A stretch of DNA of 64,000 nucleotides from Sesamum alatum (GCA_034509735.1 JACGWO010000004.1:25029395-25093394), one strand, 5' to 3'; positions 46,258 to 58,228 are shown, counted from the stretch's first letter. Program-made: numbers and translations. Notes: generated by a model not told the origin, from the letters alone.

Positions 46258-47206
46258 TCGCTACAAGAAATAAGATGTTCAGTGACAAGAAATAAATTGT
46301 CACTAAAAATATTATATTTAGTGACAAGAAGTTATCTTGTCACTTCTTTATACAATTGACACACACACACATATATATATAATGTTATATTAACTACAAA
46401 AAACAATTTATGTTCATTAATCATAAAAAGAAAGAAAAAGGAAAATATGCTAAGAATTTACATGACAATAGAAAGCGACATCTCCAAATGCCAAACTGAA
46501 AAGCATAAATTTATGATTGTTGCAAAGAAAAAATCCGCCGCACGACTATTCATAGATTACATGTACGAATTATGTTTCCAGGAGTAGAGCAACCAAAATT
46601 TATTTTTTTCATAAGATTACGAAAAGCAAAAATGAATTAAATCCAAAACAGAAGTCAAGCACACATGCATTAGCTTTCTGCACTCCTCCCATAATGGGTA
46701 ATTTTCTAGTATTTTTAAAATATAAATATTTTTATTGAAAAAAATAGATTTCAATGATAAGTTGTCACAATTTGTGAGTCGTAGCTTGAAATATATTGTT
46801 AATTATATATTCAAGTTTTTAAGCGATAAAAAAATAAGCTTGTCACTCTATCAAAATTTCAAAGTGATAACTTTTATGTTGTCGCTATATTAAAATTTCA
46901 AGTGGCAGGAAAATAATATTGTCACTGTATTGAAATTTTAAAGTGACAAGTTAGATATTGTCACAAAAAAATTCTACATTGACAAGAAATTTTTCTTGTC
47001 ATTTTATGTGCTGCAAGTTAACTTTTTTTACTATATAAAACTTTTTTAAGAAATATTTTTTTATCACTTTATGAATATGAGTTGAACCTTGTTGTAAAAT
47101 AATAGTGACAAAAGAAAAATATTATCACTTAATATAATTATTTAATGATAATATTTATTTTCTCACTTATTATTTTGTCACTAATTATATATTTTCTTGT
47201 AGTGCG
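46258..47206. mobile_element. CACTA-like non-autonomous element with GTGACAA repeats
   Basis: Left end cgctacaagaaataag, right end complement cactacaagaaaatatat. Many agtgacaag and cttgtcact motifs sit near both ends in opposing orientation. An AC/AT microsatellite lies at 46357-46380. The 3-bp flanks do not clearly match, so the edges are approximate. No coding capacity. Confidence 0.65.
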
Positions 47207-47766
47207 TCTTGATTAACTTAATATTCATGTACTACCAAAGTGAAAAGGGGAATCAAACTTTCCGACTCATAGTATGAAAAATAACTTGTTTTCTCCATTT
47301 TGATCTTCACTAGCACTAATAGCATGCCCATAATCATGTTTTTAAGGATTAAATGTGGAATAAAAAAAAAATACTATCTTATCGTTACATTGACAAGATG
47401 CTAAAATGTTTGCACTATGAGATTTAACTTTATGACAAAATTTTCATGTGATAAGCCATTATGTTGATATTCATTGTTCTCAAATTATCCATAATGGTGG
47501 ATATGTTACATTTCAACGGCTGGTTGATTTTAAAGATCACTAGGAATGAAAAAATCATGCTAAATATACATAAATTAATAATGCATATTTTAATTGGTAA
47601 TATGTTATTCTAGTGAATTAATATACTATGACAATTTAGAAATCTATATGTTGCTATATATATCCTCCTTGAAGTATTGTTATTATTTGGAGCTGAATAC
47701 AAGAATAAATTTTAATAATGTAATTGGATTAATGACCCTTGGAAATATATATCTTTCGGTGTGGAG
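47207..47766. other. intergenic DNA, nothing recognised
   Basis: AT-rich, with short frames only. Confidence 0.5.
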
Positions 47767-47771
47767 ATATG

Positions 47772-48506
47772 TGTTGACGTTAAAATATTTTGGAATAAAT
47801 TATCAATTAAAGCCCAAATAAATCGGTTAGCAATTGGGTTCCAAGATAAAATTCCATAATAAATTTGGACTCGTCATGAAGAAATTAAATTCATAAGCCC
47901 ATATTAAATTTGGGTCTTATGTATTTTTATAGGTCAATCCAAAATAAATATAAATTTATTATTTTGGGTTGGCTAAATGGGGCCAGATACATGTTCAAAA
48001 TGCAATCCATCAAAAGACTAGTCTATGTCAAAGCCCACGGTGATCAAGCCCAACAGACATGTGTCCAAACTACCATAGCCCTACTCATGCCTATAAATAA
48101 GGGGCCTCCACCATTGAAAGGAGATTTCCATAGAGCATTGGAGCATAAGACGAGAAGTCACTCCATACAACACAAGAAATCCAAAGGGACCTAAGTCCAA
48201 AAGCTCTCCGCCACAACGAAGATCCACGACCACGAAGGTTTCACGTCTTCCTCGGCATCAAATCCTTCAAGGCTTGATACCAAATTTCAAGGTACCGCGT
48301 AGTTTGCTCCACAAATTCGGAGGAGATTACACATCAATATCCATGAACAAGCGTCAAGCCATTGGATCGAAATTCGGAGAGAAGAATCAGGGGATTACAT
48401 TCACTATAGAGATTGTATCCACTTTTTATTTAAATCAATAAAATCATTTGTCCATATTTTTCTTGTCTCGTAATTATTTTTGCAGACACGAAATTTTGTG
48501 TGAACA
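47772..48506 (+). repeat. 5' LTR of the non-autonomous element
   Basis: Contains a good TATA box (ctataaataagg, 48091) about 330 bp after the start, then cgcaccgc-poor U5 text and AATAAAATC near 48440 as a possible poly(A) signal. Confidence 0.9.
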
Positions 48507-48508
48507 AA

Positions 48509-48531
48509 TTTCTGGAACGCCCAGTGGGACA
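48509..48531 (+). other. primer-binding site
   Basis: tttctggaacgcccagtggg just after the LTR resembles the TTTCTGGCACGCCC-type sequence at this place in many plant gypsy elements. The tRNA is not assigned. Confidence 0.6.
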
Positions 48532-48592
48532 ATCTCTACCCCTCATCTCTTCCTCCTACATCAAAGTTCAAGTCATCACGTCAAAACGCTCA

Positions 48593-49842
48593 ATGGCGCT
48601 CAAGAAGGATCAAGTCACCGTCAACACCACTATCACCGGTCAATCCTCCACCGGGGGCAAGATTGTTGATACGACCCCTTCAGATAGTTTAAACTCGGCA
48701 ATTCCAGACGAGATCAACTCCAAATCCACGCATTTTACTATCCTCCCCGCTGCGATGGCCAACGCGACAGCAATGGAGGAACAACTAGCACAAATGGCCA
48801 AAGCCATCGCTAATCTCCATAAGACCATCAAGGAAAAAAGACCTCCAAATCGCCCAATTGATGAGCAACCAAGAGCATACGAGCGTTGAAGAAACCAACG
48901 ACAACCACAAGCTTGCCTCCTTCTCAAACTATGTTAAAAGCGAGAAGCAAGTGGATAAATCACCACCGACGCATGACTTCGTGCAAAAGTCTACAAATTC
49001 TGAAACATCTATTGCTGCATGGTCTGTTCAACAATTGCAAGAGATGATCACCAACACCATCAAAGCTCAATACGACGAAATGACCCAAAGCTCGCCCGCG
49101 TATTCAAAATCATATACAAGCCCATCGACGCATTGAGGATGCCAATGGGATACCTACCGCCGGAATTGCAACAATTCGATGGAAGAGGCAACCCAAAACA
49201 ACACATCATCCACTTCATCGAGACATGCAACGACGCCGGCACTGACAGTGACCTCTTGGTGAAGCAATTCGTTCGATCGCTTAAAGGAAATTCTTTTGAT
49301 TGGTATGTTGATCTACAGCTCGAGTCAATTGACAGTTAGGATGAGATGGAGAGGCAATTCCTAAATCGCTTCTATAGCACCCGTCGGACGGTGAGCATGT
49401 ACGAACTCACCAACGCAAGGCAGTGGAAGGACGAGCCAGTGATCACCTCAAAGATGGTCCTGTGCGACAGCTGAAGAAAAGAAGTCAATTTGACCCAACA
49501 AACAAATCGATAGAAAAAGGTGAAAGTCAAGAACTTCATGAGTCTCGGCCCCAGGAAAGTAAGACGTCATTCCTGCTCATCCCCTCAAACAAGCCAATCA
49601 AAGTGAAGCGACGCCTCGCAAGACGAGTGCATGATCAAGAAAGCACTTCAGATAAAGAGGACGAAGAAAGCATCAAGCTACGTCCAACCAACCACGCCAG
49701 TGTTGCTGAAGACTACGACTTGAAGATCTCCAGAAATGAGATTCAAGACGCTCCCAAGCACAACTTGAAGGTGGAGAACATGAAACCTCCATCATCTCAA
49801 ATCAAAGATACGCCATCGGCCTTACAAATGAAAAGTTCATGA
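48593..49842 (+). pseudogene. gypsy gag remnant
   Basis: The ATG at 48593 (MALKKDQVTVNTTITGQSS) begins a Gag N-terminus with a coiled-coil-like AMEEQLAQMAKAIANLHKTI. A frame change near 48870 leads to further linker, and a second near 49090 leads to the retrotrans_gag core: MPMGYLPPELQQFDGRGNPK, VKQFVRSLKGNSFDWYVDL and, after a TAG at about 49338, DEMERQFLNRFYSTRRTV. The core is cut short near 49450, where it joins another frame (RSQFDPTNKSIEKG, to 49842) of Lys/Glu-rich sequence that I do not recognise. No zinc knuckle or protease follows. Relatives of this type are Ty3/gypsy, probably Tat-related. Confidence 0.8.
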
Positions 49843-51489
49843 AGAAGTCACTCCATAACGCACGAGCCTAAACTTCACGTTACTCCTGGCCCGCATGAGT
49901 AAAAACTGTGTACGGCATCCCTCTTGTTTAAAAAAAAGGGAGAGAAATAAAGAAAATGCAAGTTTCTTTGAACTACGTTTTGACTTGATCCCTTCACGGG
50001 GTACGTAGGCAGCTTGGGTATATGTTCCTAAGTTCAGTCATATCTTCAAACAAGTCCGTTGTTGTTTTAAGCAAGACCTCTTTCCCACAATGAAAATGCA
50101 AGCAAAATGCATTCTAGTAGTGTCAGCATACTAAGCCATGTTGTGTATGCCAAGTCGTGCTCTTTTCGGGAAGAAATCAGGCGAAAAAAAATGAAAGGAG
50201 ATAGTCGAACACGCCCTAGCCATGTTCAAGAACACGGTTGTGTCCATGGAGGCAAGCAGAACACACCATGGGGGTCCAGAAACACGGCCGTATAAAAAAA
50301 AAAAAAGGGGTCTAACCGGAAACAAACCGAGAGGAACACACCTTGGCCGTGTTCTCTGACATGGTCGTGTTCTCTCGGTCATGTGAAAAAAAAATAATTC
50401 TCTCGAGAAGGAAGAGGGCAATGCAGAGGTTGGTCAATTTCATATCCAAAGTAAAATAAGTTTTGGAGTTCTGATTGATCTTAAATGCGCATTGCAACCG
50501 TTCGTATCATGGTCAATGTCAACAACAAAAGAAATGCTCCAAATGATACGCAATGAAAATTTCAAGAAGGGATTGCATAAAAGAAATACTTTTATTGCAC
50601 AAAGATCCATTTACATCGCAAGAAGATAAGAAAAAAAAAAAGAGACAAAGTGAAAGTAGCGCTAAATGCTAAATACTCAGGCGAACAAGTTGAAAGTTGT
50701 CAAATCTCGTCTTGAGTCTTCAAGAAGCACATCCATTTTCTTCAACTCCCTTGGTTAGATTCTTCGAACAAATATGAAGTCTCTTCAATCAGTGGGGTCT
50801 TCTATCTCTTGGCGACCATGTCCTTTAAGGTTAGACAAGCTCTCTTTGGCTTCTTGGCAAGGGTCTTCTCGCTCAAGTAGAAAAGGCTTCTCATCAAGTG
50901 CTTCACAACTTGGGGGCGATGATCAACGTCAACAAGTGGAGCAACCAAGGGTTCTTCAAATCGAAAAGTAGCTTTCGCTCAAGAAACACGTTGCTTGGAC
51001 GGAGGTTGACCGAATTGGAGGTGAGCATGCAGTCTAAATTTTTTTGTGAAGCTGGTGGCGCACCAAAAGTAAAGATCATGACTTCATGGCATCGAGGGCT
51101 TACAAACGTCATCGCCTAGCAACTCCTTGAAAGAAAAGACGACCTCGTCGTTGAAATCTCCAAGTACAAGCGGCCATGAAGATTTGACTTCTTCTCTGGA
51201 CTTCTCTAACGGTGGAAGGCAAGACATCACAGACAACGCCATAGCTCGTGGAAAACTTGAAAAGTATCCTTGTAGCGATGCAGGTGAAAAAAGACGCGAA
51301 CGGCGGCATAGATCTCGCTTTCATGAACGATGCTTGGACGATGGCCTTGCTCTTCTTCTATGGTGAGTTTCTTGTTGCGGATGCACATGGAAGAGAAATG
51401 TGTGAACGACGGCATGATTCTCGGCTTCGTGAAGAATGCTTGCTTGCACGTTGACCGAGCGCATCTTTTGCGAAAAGGGGTGTCTTGCA
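49843..51489 (+). other. non-coding interior of the LTR element
   Basis: No pol domain in any frame. The stretch gacttgatcccttcacgggg / tacgtaggcagcttggg (49983-50017) resembles a conserved non-coding block seen in internal regions of related plant gypsy elements. The rest is low-similarity sequence with short frames. Confidence 0.55.
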
Positions 51490-52189
51490 GAACTTGGACG
51501 GTGGAATTCTTCATGAGCCCCGTCGATGACGAGGTGACGACTTTGAAGTACAAACTCAATGTCGCTTCAACATCATGAAAAGAAGGATTGTCCACCAAGA
51601 CCTTGGATTAGGACGAAACATTGGAGCGGGAGTCGAGCGCCTCTCTCGTCATCTCTTGAAACCACTAGTGGATGTGCATGACTCGTGTAGAGATTCAACC
51701 TTGGACGGTAGGACGATGTCGGCCGGCCATGGATGTACAAAGTGGCGCCATGGATCTTGTGGTTGTCCTTGCCGTTTCAATTGATGGTGCGTGGGAATAG
51801 CTTGCGGATATAGACGGTGATTCTTTCGACCTCGAGGTTGAACTTGGACAGTGTAATTCTTCATGAGCTCCGTCGATGACGAGGTGACGACTTGAAAGTG
51901 CAAACTCAACATCGTTTCAACATCATGAAAAGACGGATTATCCACCAAGACCTTGGATTAGGACGAAACATTGGAGCGGGAGTCAGAGCGCCTCTCTCGT
52001 CATCTCTTGAAACCACCAATGGATGTGCATGACTCGTGTAGAGATTCAACCTTGGACGGTAGGACGATGTCGGCCGGCCATGGATGTACAAAGTGGCGCC
52101 TTGGATCTCGTTGTTGTCCTTGCCGTTTCAATTGATAGTGCGTGGGAATAGCTCGCGGATGTAGACGGTGATTCCTTCGACCTTGAGGT
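51490..52189 (+). repeat. two tandem 350-bp units
   Basis: gaacttggacggtggaattc at 51490 and gaacttggacagtgtaattc at 51840 start two highly similar units. tccaccaagaccttggatta is at 51591 and 51941, the same 350-bp spacing. No protein is recognised; minus-strand frames repeat a Pro/His/Arg-rich text only because of the duplication. Confidence 0.92.
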
Positions 52190-52913
52190 TGTTCTCGCCA
52201 CTTCAAATGACGATGTACTGGAATGGTTCACAGTGATCTTCGAAGTCCACTTACAAAAGAAAAAGAGAAGATAAATAAATACATAAACAAAAGAGACGTG
52301 ATAGTTTTGCCAAGCAAGAAATAATTCTACCATCGATTGCTAGCGAATATTGACGAAAGCTCGAATTGCTGCCTTCAAAAGTCATCTTCAAATTTCTTCT
52401 AGCGAGAATGGATTGGTGAGTGCTCATGCAAGATATGCTCGCATTCTCTGCTCCTTGTGCGTCCTTCTGTGTAAAAGCAACACTATGGACGTGTACATTT
52501 ATAGACTAATTTTGCTCAAGGAAATTTCCAATGAATTGGCTGCAAGCGAATTGCAAAGTGAAAGGAAAGGTGAATAAAGTTGAATTCAAATTACCATGCA
52601 TGACAACATTCTTGCAAAAAGGAAATAAATTCTTACCATTGCATGGTGGCGGGGCCCATGCCAATTTTGTTTTTTGAAAGAGAAAGCAAAGAAACAAATA
52701 TGCAAATGCTGAAGAAAGCGAAACAGACGATTTGAGTGGAAGAACTTCTTCGTCAAAACTTGGAAGCTTCAATTGTTTACACTTTTGTTATTGGGCCCAT
52801 GAAGAAAGTAAATTTTTTGTCTTTAAGTCCACTGCTAAAGAAAATAACTACTTCAAGTCCCGCCTTCGACAACATTCGGCATATTCTTCGCCAGAACTTG
52901 AAGTGGGGGCATG

Positions 52914-53651
52914 TGTTGACGTCAAAATACTTTAGAATAAATTATCAATTCAAGCCCAAATAAATCGGCTAGCAATTGGGTTCCAAGATAAAAGTCCATA
53001 ATAAATTTGGGCTCGTCATGAAGAAATTAAATTCATACGCCCATATTAAATTTGGGTCTTATGTATTTTTATAGGTCAATCGAAAATAAATATAAATTTA
53101 TTTTTTTGGGTTGGCTAAATAGGGCCAGATACATGTTCATAATGCAATCCATCAGAAGACTAGTCTATGTCAAAGCCCACGGTGATCAAGCCCAACAGAC
53201 ATGAGTCCAAGCTACTGTAGCCCTACTCATGCCTATACGTAAGGGGCCTCCACCATTGAAAGGAGATTTCCATAGAGCATTGGAGCACAAGACGAGAAGT
53301 CACTCCATACAACATAAGAAATTCAAAGGGACCCAAGTCCAAAAGCTCTCCGCCACAACGAAGATCCACGACCACGAAGGTTTCACGTCTTCCTCGGCAT
53401 CAAATCCTTCAAGGCCTTGATACCAAATTTCAAGGTACCGCGTAGTTTGCTCCACAAATTCGGAGGAGATTACACATCAACATCCAAGAACAAGCGTCAA
53501 GCCCTTGGACCGAAATTCGGAGAGAAGAATCAGGGGATTATATTCACTATAGAGATTGTATCCATTTTTATTTTTAAATCAATAAACTCCATTTGTTCAT
53601 ATTTATTTTGTCTTATAATTATTTTTGCAGACACGAAATTTTGTGTGAACA
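52914..53651 (+). repeat. 3' LTR of the non-autonomous element
   Basis: Matches the 5' LTR throughout. The TATA box position reads ctatacgtaagg (53233) instead of ctataaataagg, so the promoter motif is lost in this copy. Confidence 0.9.
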
Positions 53652-53656
53652 ATATG

Positions 53657-54172
53657 CAAATCAAGCTATGTGACACATGAAAAGTGAGTATATATTGGAT
53701 TAAGTGAATAACTTTGAAAGATATACTGTAATGATTAAAAATATTAATAGAAATACGTTTACTTTTCTACATAATATTCGGGCCCACTATATATGTTATT
53801 TGTAATGAAAGTTTCCATACCTTTGACCAAAGCCGTTATTGTGTGGAGTATTAATCTAAAAGTTATTATTGATTTATGATATATTATTGGCATAGGAGTT
53901 AAGTTTCTGGTGACTAGTTGTGCACCATTGATTAGAAGAGTAACTAAATATAATGATTGCATTGGTTTATTTTCAATGTATTAGAAATTCTCTATCTAAT
54001 TAGTGATGACAATTATTTTGTTAATTATGTCAAAATTTTGTTACTGGAGTAACTCAAAATTATTATTATTAGAATTATTAATGAGTATGAATGTGCCTAT
54101 GGAAACATTAAAATATATTTAAGATTTTGTAACTACAGTACATATATAGGATTTGCATTTATCATCCATCAA
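53657..54172. other. intergenic DNA, nothing recognised
   Basis: AT-rich sequence without repeats or frames of note. Confidence 0.5.
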
Positions 54173-54184
54173 GGTATTTACAAA

Positions 54185-54458
54185 GCTGATGAGGCCTAGC
54201 TCAGTTGGTGAAATTGAGGCCCCATGATGTTAAAGGTCATAGGTTCGAATTCGTATGGATTGATGTTTCTACTGCATAGTAGATTTATTTGGTATACTGT
54301 AATAGTAAGATGTTGTTTAGGTTTAATTTATATGATATTGTTAATCAGAATTTGATTATTGTAATTGTCGTTAGATAGTGATATTTCGACAGGACTCATT
54401 GTAATCGATTTGTTTCAATTAATAATAATTCATTTCTTTCATGTCAAAAATAAAAAAA
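54185..54458 (+). mobile_element. tRNA-derived SINE
   Basis: tRNA-like head with box A cctagctcagttggtgaa (54195) and box B aggttcgaattcg (54241), the same body as 27064-27321 (tgtttctactgcatagtag, tcgacaggactcattgtaat) and an A-rich tail. Flanking repeats ggtatttacaaa / ggcatttacaaa (54173-54184, 54459-54470). Box B has diverged from GGTTCGAACCC. Transcribed by RNA polymerase III when active and moved by LINE enzymes, by analogy to the class. Confidence 0.88.
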
Positions 54459-54485
54459 GGCATTTACAAAATTAGGTTAGCATTT

Positions 54486-55215
54486 GCACTACAAAAAATG
54501 CGGGAATTGTAACGGAGTTAGGAATGGTTTCTTTTTTTCTTTTTTTTTTTTTATTTAAACTTTGGAATGGGAAAAAACTCGTTAGATGAACTTGGACTGG
54601 TATTTGGAACAGTAATGAAATGGGTGACCTTCCGTCGTAATTCACGGTGTTCCTAATATTTATGAACGATAAAGCAGTGACCGTTCTTATTTTGGCACGA
54701 TTTTTGAAGCAAAAGCTAGATACTATTCCTGATTATGTTTGTCGTGTGAATATGTAATTTGTGTATTTGGATCACTCAATTATTATTTGGAACGGTTAGA
54801 TGATATATATATATTTTTTTGACATAGTTTTGGAACTGTCTTTGCAACTAGATTTGCATCAATTTTAATGTATGAAAGATGCATTTTCCCACTCATTTTG
54901 GTACATATTGTGGTGCAGTTTGTTTTTATCCGTGTGATAGATATTAAAACGGTGTATCTTTGGAATATCCTTAGGAACAATGCTTATCTTTATTTGGAAC
55001 ACAATGTTGACACGGGTTTAAGATATGTATTTAGACCGACTGCAATGATATATAGTCATTAACTTTGGGGTAAACTTAGACATGATTTGTCCCTTATTTG
55101 GAATGCTATTGTGGAACAGTTTCAGAAACGGTCATCGAGATTGTGGGATCCAGGTTTGGAACGACTCACTCGATATTTTAGGCATTCCCTAACCGCGCAA
55201 AAGATTGTTCCTAAA
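54486..55215. mobile_element. CACTA-like partial element with TTTGGAAC repeats
   Basis: Left end cactacaaaaaatgcggg (54486). At least eight copies of tttggaa(c/t) follow, near 54562, 54605, 54786, 54831, 54959, 54996, 55097 and 55155. The right end is not found. No coding capacity. Confidence 0.55.
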
Positions 55216-55440
55216 TTATTTATTATTTAATATTTTTTAATTTTTCGATAATAATTATTTATATAAATAAAGAAAAATTAGTACTTATTTTTTTTAATTT
55301 AGTTAAATAATTAAATATTGAATGATGTTATGCAATTCACACAAAAATATATGAAAACAAATATATTAATAAAAATATTACCATTTTAATTACAAATATT
55401 AATATATATATATATATATATACAAATCCTAAATTTACAC
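55216..55440. other. AT-rich junction
   Basis: AT-rich sequence with a TA microsatellite (55402-55422) and a short C-rich piece (ccccatccccctcatcg, 55439) at the point where the gypsy element is truncated. Confidence 0.5.
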
Positions 55441-55464
55441 CCCATCCCCCTCATCGTCGTCAAT

Positions 55465-57075
55465 ATGGAATTTGCAATCAAGCTCGGGTTCAAAGCATCT
55501 AACAACGATGCCGAGTATGAAACCCTAGCCTTGGGCATGAAAATGGCCTGGGAAACTGGAGCCCGGAACATGGTAGCCTACTCCGACCCCCAACTCATCG
55601 TTAAGCAAATAGAGGGAATATACGAAGTTAAGGAGGAAAGTATGAAGCAATACATTCAAAGGATAGAGGAATGGAAGATCAAGTTTGGTACCTCCCAACT
55701 CATTCAAATCCCTCGAGAAAAGAACAACAAAGCCGATTACTTGTCAAAATTGGCTAGCAACATGGATGATTGTCAAACTAGGCGGATAATAAAATCCACT
55801 TGCCGAAGCCCAGTCTTGCCCTGGAGGTTCAAACCATACTCCCTAGGGGGCACTAGAGACAACCTGTCCTCGACTGGTTAAAGGAAGGCTACTTCCCTAC
55901 GGATAGATGGGAGGTTGCTCGCTTGAAGAGACGGGTTGTCCGTTTTCTCTTGATAGGAGACACCCTTTACAAGAAATCCTTCATGCATCCCCTCCTGAGA
56001 TGCCTATCACAAGGAGGGGGAATACATCTCCTCAAAGAAATTCATTGGGGATGTTGTGAATCACACATCGGAGTATTGGCTCTAGCCAACAAGGCCTTGA
56101 GAGCAGGGTACTTTTGGCCAACGATGAAGCAAGACGCCAAGGCCCTAGTTAAACTGTGAAAGAGGTGCCAAAAGCATACCTTCCTAATACATCAGCCTGT
56201 TAAACCATTGGCCACATTACTGGCCCCATGTCCCTTTGCCCAATGGGGCATGGACATCGTAGGCCCATTCCCCATGGACCCTGGGCAACAAAAATTCCTG
56301 ATGGTAGCCATAGACTACTTCACAAAGTGGGTTAAAGCCGAACCCCTCTCCCGCATTACCGAGAGAGAGGTCATGAAATTTCTGTGGAAGAACATTGTAT
56401 GTCGGTTTAGGCTTCCCTGCGAAATCATCTCAGACAATGGACGATAATTTAAAGGGAACAAGATACGAGAAGGGTGCAAAGGGTTGCGAATCAGATAAAG
56501 GTTCACCTCTGTGGCTCATCCTCAAGCCAACGGTCAGGTGGAGGTCACTAATCGCACCCTCCTACAAGGTATCAATAGAAGGCTTGATAGAGCTGGGGGC
56601 AACTAGCTGAAGCCTCACCAGTGTCTTGTGGGCCTATCGAACCACGCCTAAAAATTCTACGGACGAAAGCCCCTTTTTCACAGTATACGGGACAGATGTT
56701 GTAATACCAGCTGAGGTGGGCATACCTTCCCACCGGATAATGAGTTATTCAAAAGACAACAACAATAATCTACTTAACGAGAACCTCGATCTCATGAGGA
56801 ACTCAAAGAGAAAAGGTTTCCTTCGAATGCAAAGATACAAGAGCATAATGATCAACGCCTATAATAGGCGGGTTTAAGCCTCGCGGGTTCCAAGTTGAAG
56901 ACTTGGTGCTCCGGAAAGTGGAAGCATCAAAGCCAGTGGGCAAGCTAGACCCCACATGAGAAGGACCTACAAAGTTCAGGGAATTTTGGGCAATGGAGCA
57001 TACAAATTAGAGGACGGGGAGGGACACCCTCTCCCTCGTCCATGGAACATACATAATCTCAAAAGATTCTTTGCA
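55465..57075 (+). pseudogene. Tat-type pol 3' end: RNase H and integrase
   Basis: RNase H: FAIKLGFKASNNDAEYETLA, SDPQLIVKQIEG and PREKNNKADYLSKLAS (55465-55770), the second-type RNase H of Tat elements with its Asp/Glu motifs. Integrase zinc finger text is HWGCCESHIGVLALANKALR and KRCQKH (56040-56175), with a TGA between. Catalytic core: GMDIVGPFPMDPG (56248), AIDYFTKWVKAEPL, CEIISDNG (56420) and, after a frame change, HPQANGQVEVTNRTL (56517), so all three D,D,E residues are readable. WAYRTTPKNSTDESPFFTVY and a C-terminal part up to about 57075 follow. Integrase inserts the DNA copy. At least four frame changes or stops make it inactive. Confidence 0.88.
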
Positions 57076-57410
57076 TAAGTACCCCTATGTAGGTGGGGCC
57101 TATCTGGAGGAGGACATCTTCGTGCCTTCCCCAAAAAAGATTAACCTTGCTTTTCAAGGCAGGGCCTCCGCAGAAGGATGCCTTCCTGCCCCTCCTAAGG
57201 CAGGAACCCCCTCCCCCCCCCCCCCCCAAGCAAACAACAAAGTCCTACCCCCAGAGGGCCTTTTACCATCTTCCCACATACAAGTAGGACCCCCACTTAC
57301 GTCGCTACCTACTGCCATGAAGAGTCATTACAAGGCCATCCTAAAAAGGTAAAATCCTCTTCACCAGAAATATTCCCCTCATGCTAGACTATTCCACTTT
57401 CTTGGTAGGT

Positions 57411-57697
57411 AAGCCCTGCAGCCTTGCAGGCACTCCTTCGATAAAGCCCTGCCACTCTGTAGGCACTCCGTCAAATAAACCCTACCACACTATAGACAGT
57501 CTATCCAATAAGCCCTGCCACACTGCAGGCCTCCATGAAAAAGCCTTGCCATACTGCAGGTAGTCTATCGAATAAGCCCTACCACCTTGCAGGCACTCCC
57601 TCAGGCAAACCCTACCACTCTGCAGGCACTCCCTCACGCAAGCCCTACCACCTGGCAGGCCCATCCTAAATCCTACCATGCTGCAAGTATTCAAGTA
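57411..57697. repeat. 33-bp minisatellite, nine units
   Basis: aagccct-type starts at 57411, 57444, 57477, 57510, 57541, 57574, 57607, 57640 and 57668, mostly 33 bp apart. The consensus includes ccctaccac-ctgcaggcactcc. On the complement it codes 11-residue repeats (GRACVRECLQS), but no start or domain supports a protein. Confidence 0.92.
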
Positions 57698-58228
57698 AAA
57701 TAAATCCTACTTTTACAGGCAGTCACACTCAGATAGAGGCAGCAACACCTCAGACTGGATCAAGGCATGCTCATTGTCCCATAGAAAGAAAGAGAATCAC
57801 TTCTCATCTTAGGTATTCTCAAAAGCCTTCAACAAAACTATTTAATCTCCTTTTTCAGGAACCAACGAAAAATACATGGGGCAACGAACCACCAATCATC
57901 AAAATCAAAGAGAAATCCATATGAAGCAAAGCAAACAGCATATCCTAATAAAGCCCCTTCAAGCCAAACCGACTTTAGCGGGGGGAGGGGGGGGGGGAGG
58001 GGAGGAAGAAGTAGTAGCAATATTCAAAAGCAACAAATGGAAAAATTGTTTCATCCCCATGCATCATGGGGGCAAGCACAGCAAAAAAATAAATGTTTCA
58101 AAGGGGGTTTAACCAATCATCCTTTTCGCACAGACGGGGGTCTTCTCAGGCTCTTCTAGGGCCGGCTCAGGGGAGGGGGGAACAACATCAGTAGGCTTGG
58201 CTGGAGGGGCTAAATCCATTGTAGAGGG
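57698..58228. other. element interior, non-coding
   Basis: Between minisatellite and antisense gene. Contains a G-rich tract (gggggaggggggggggagg, 57980) and no supported frame. Confidence 0.5.

Larger units (their letters stand above)
47772..53651 (+). mobile_element. non-autonomous LTR element (gag remnant, no pol; LARD/TR-GAG type)
   Basis: LTRs 47772-48506 and 52914-53651 are nearly identical by eye, begin TGTTGAC and end in GTGTGAACA. The 5-bp duplication atatg is perfect (47767-47771, 53652-53656). The interior holds a primer site, a broken gag, a long stretch with no protease, reverse transcriptase or integrase in any frame, a 350-bp tandem repeat and a polypurine tract (aagtgggggcatg) at 52901-52913. 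It must have used enzymes of another gypsy element. Confidence 0.92.

Noticed and set aside
50131..50421. 96-codon minus frame in the non-autonomous LTR element
   Set aside because: No domain; one of many short frames in a non-coding interior.
54190..54255. tRNA gene
   Set aside because: Same reason: SINE head with a diverged box B.
57381..57563. 60-codon frame with Ser/Thr/His repeats
   Set aside because: Product of the 33-bp minisatellite; pol has already ended.
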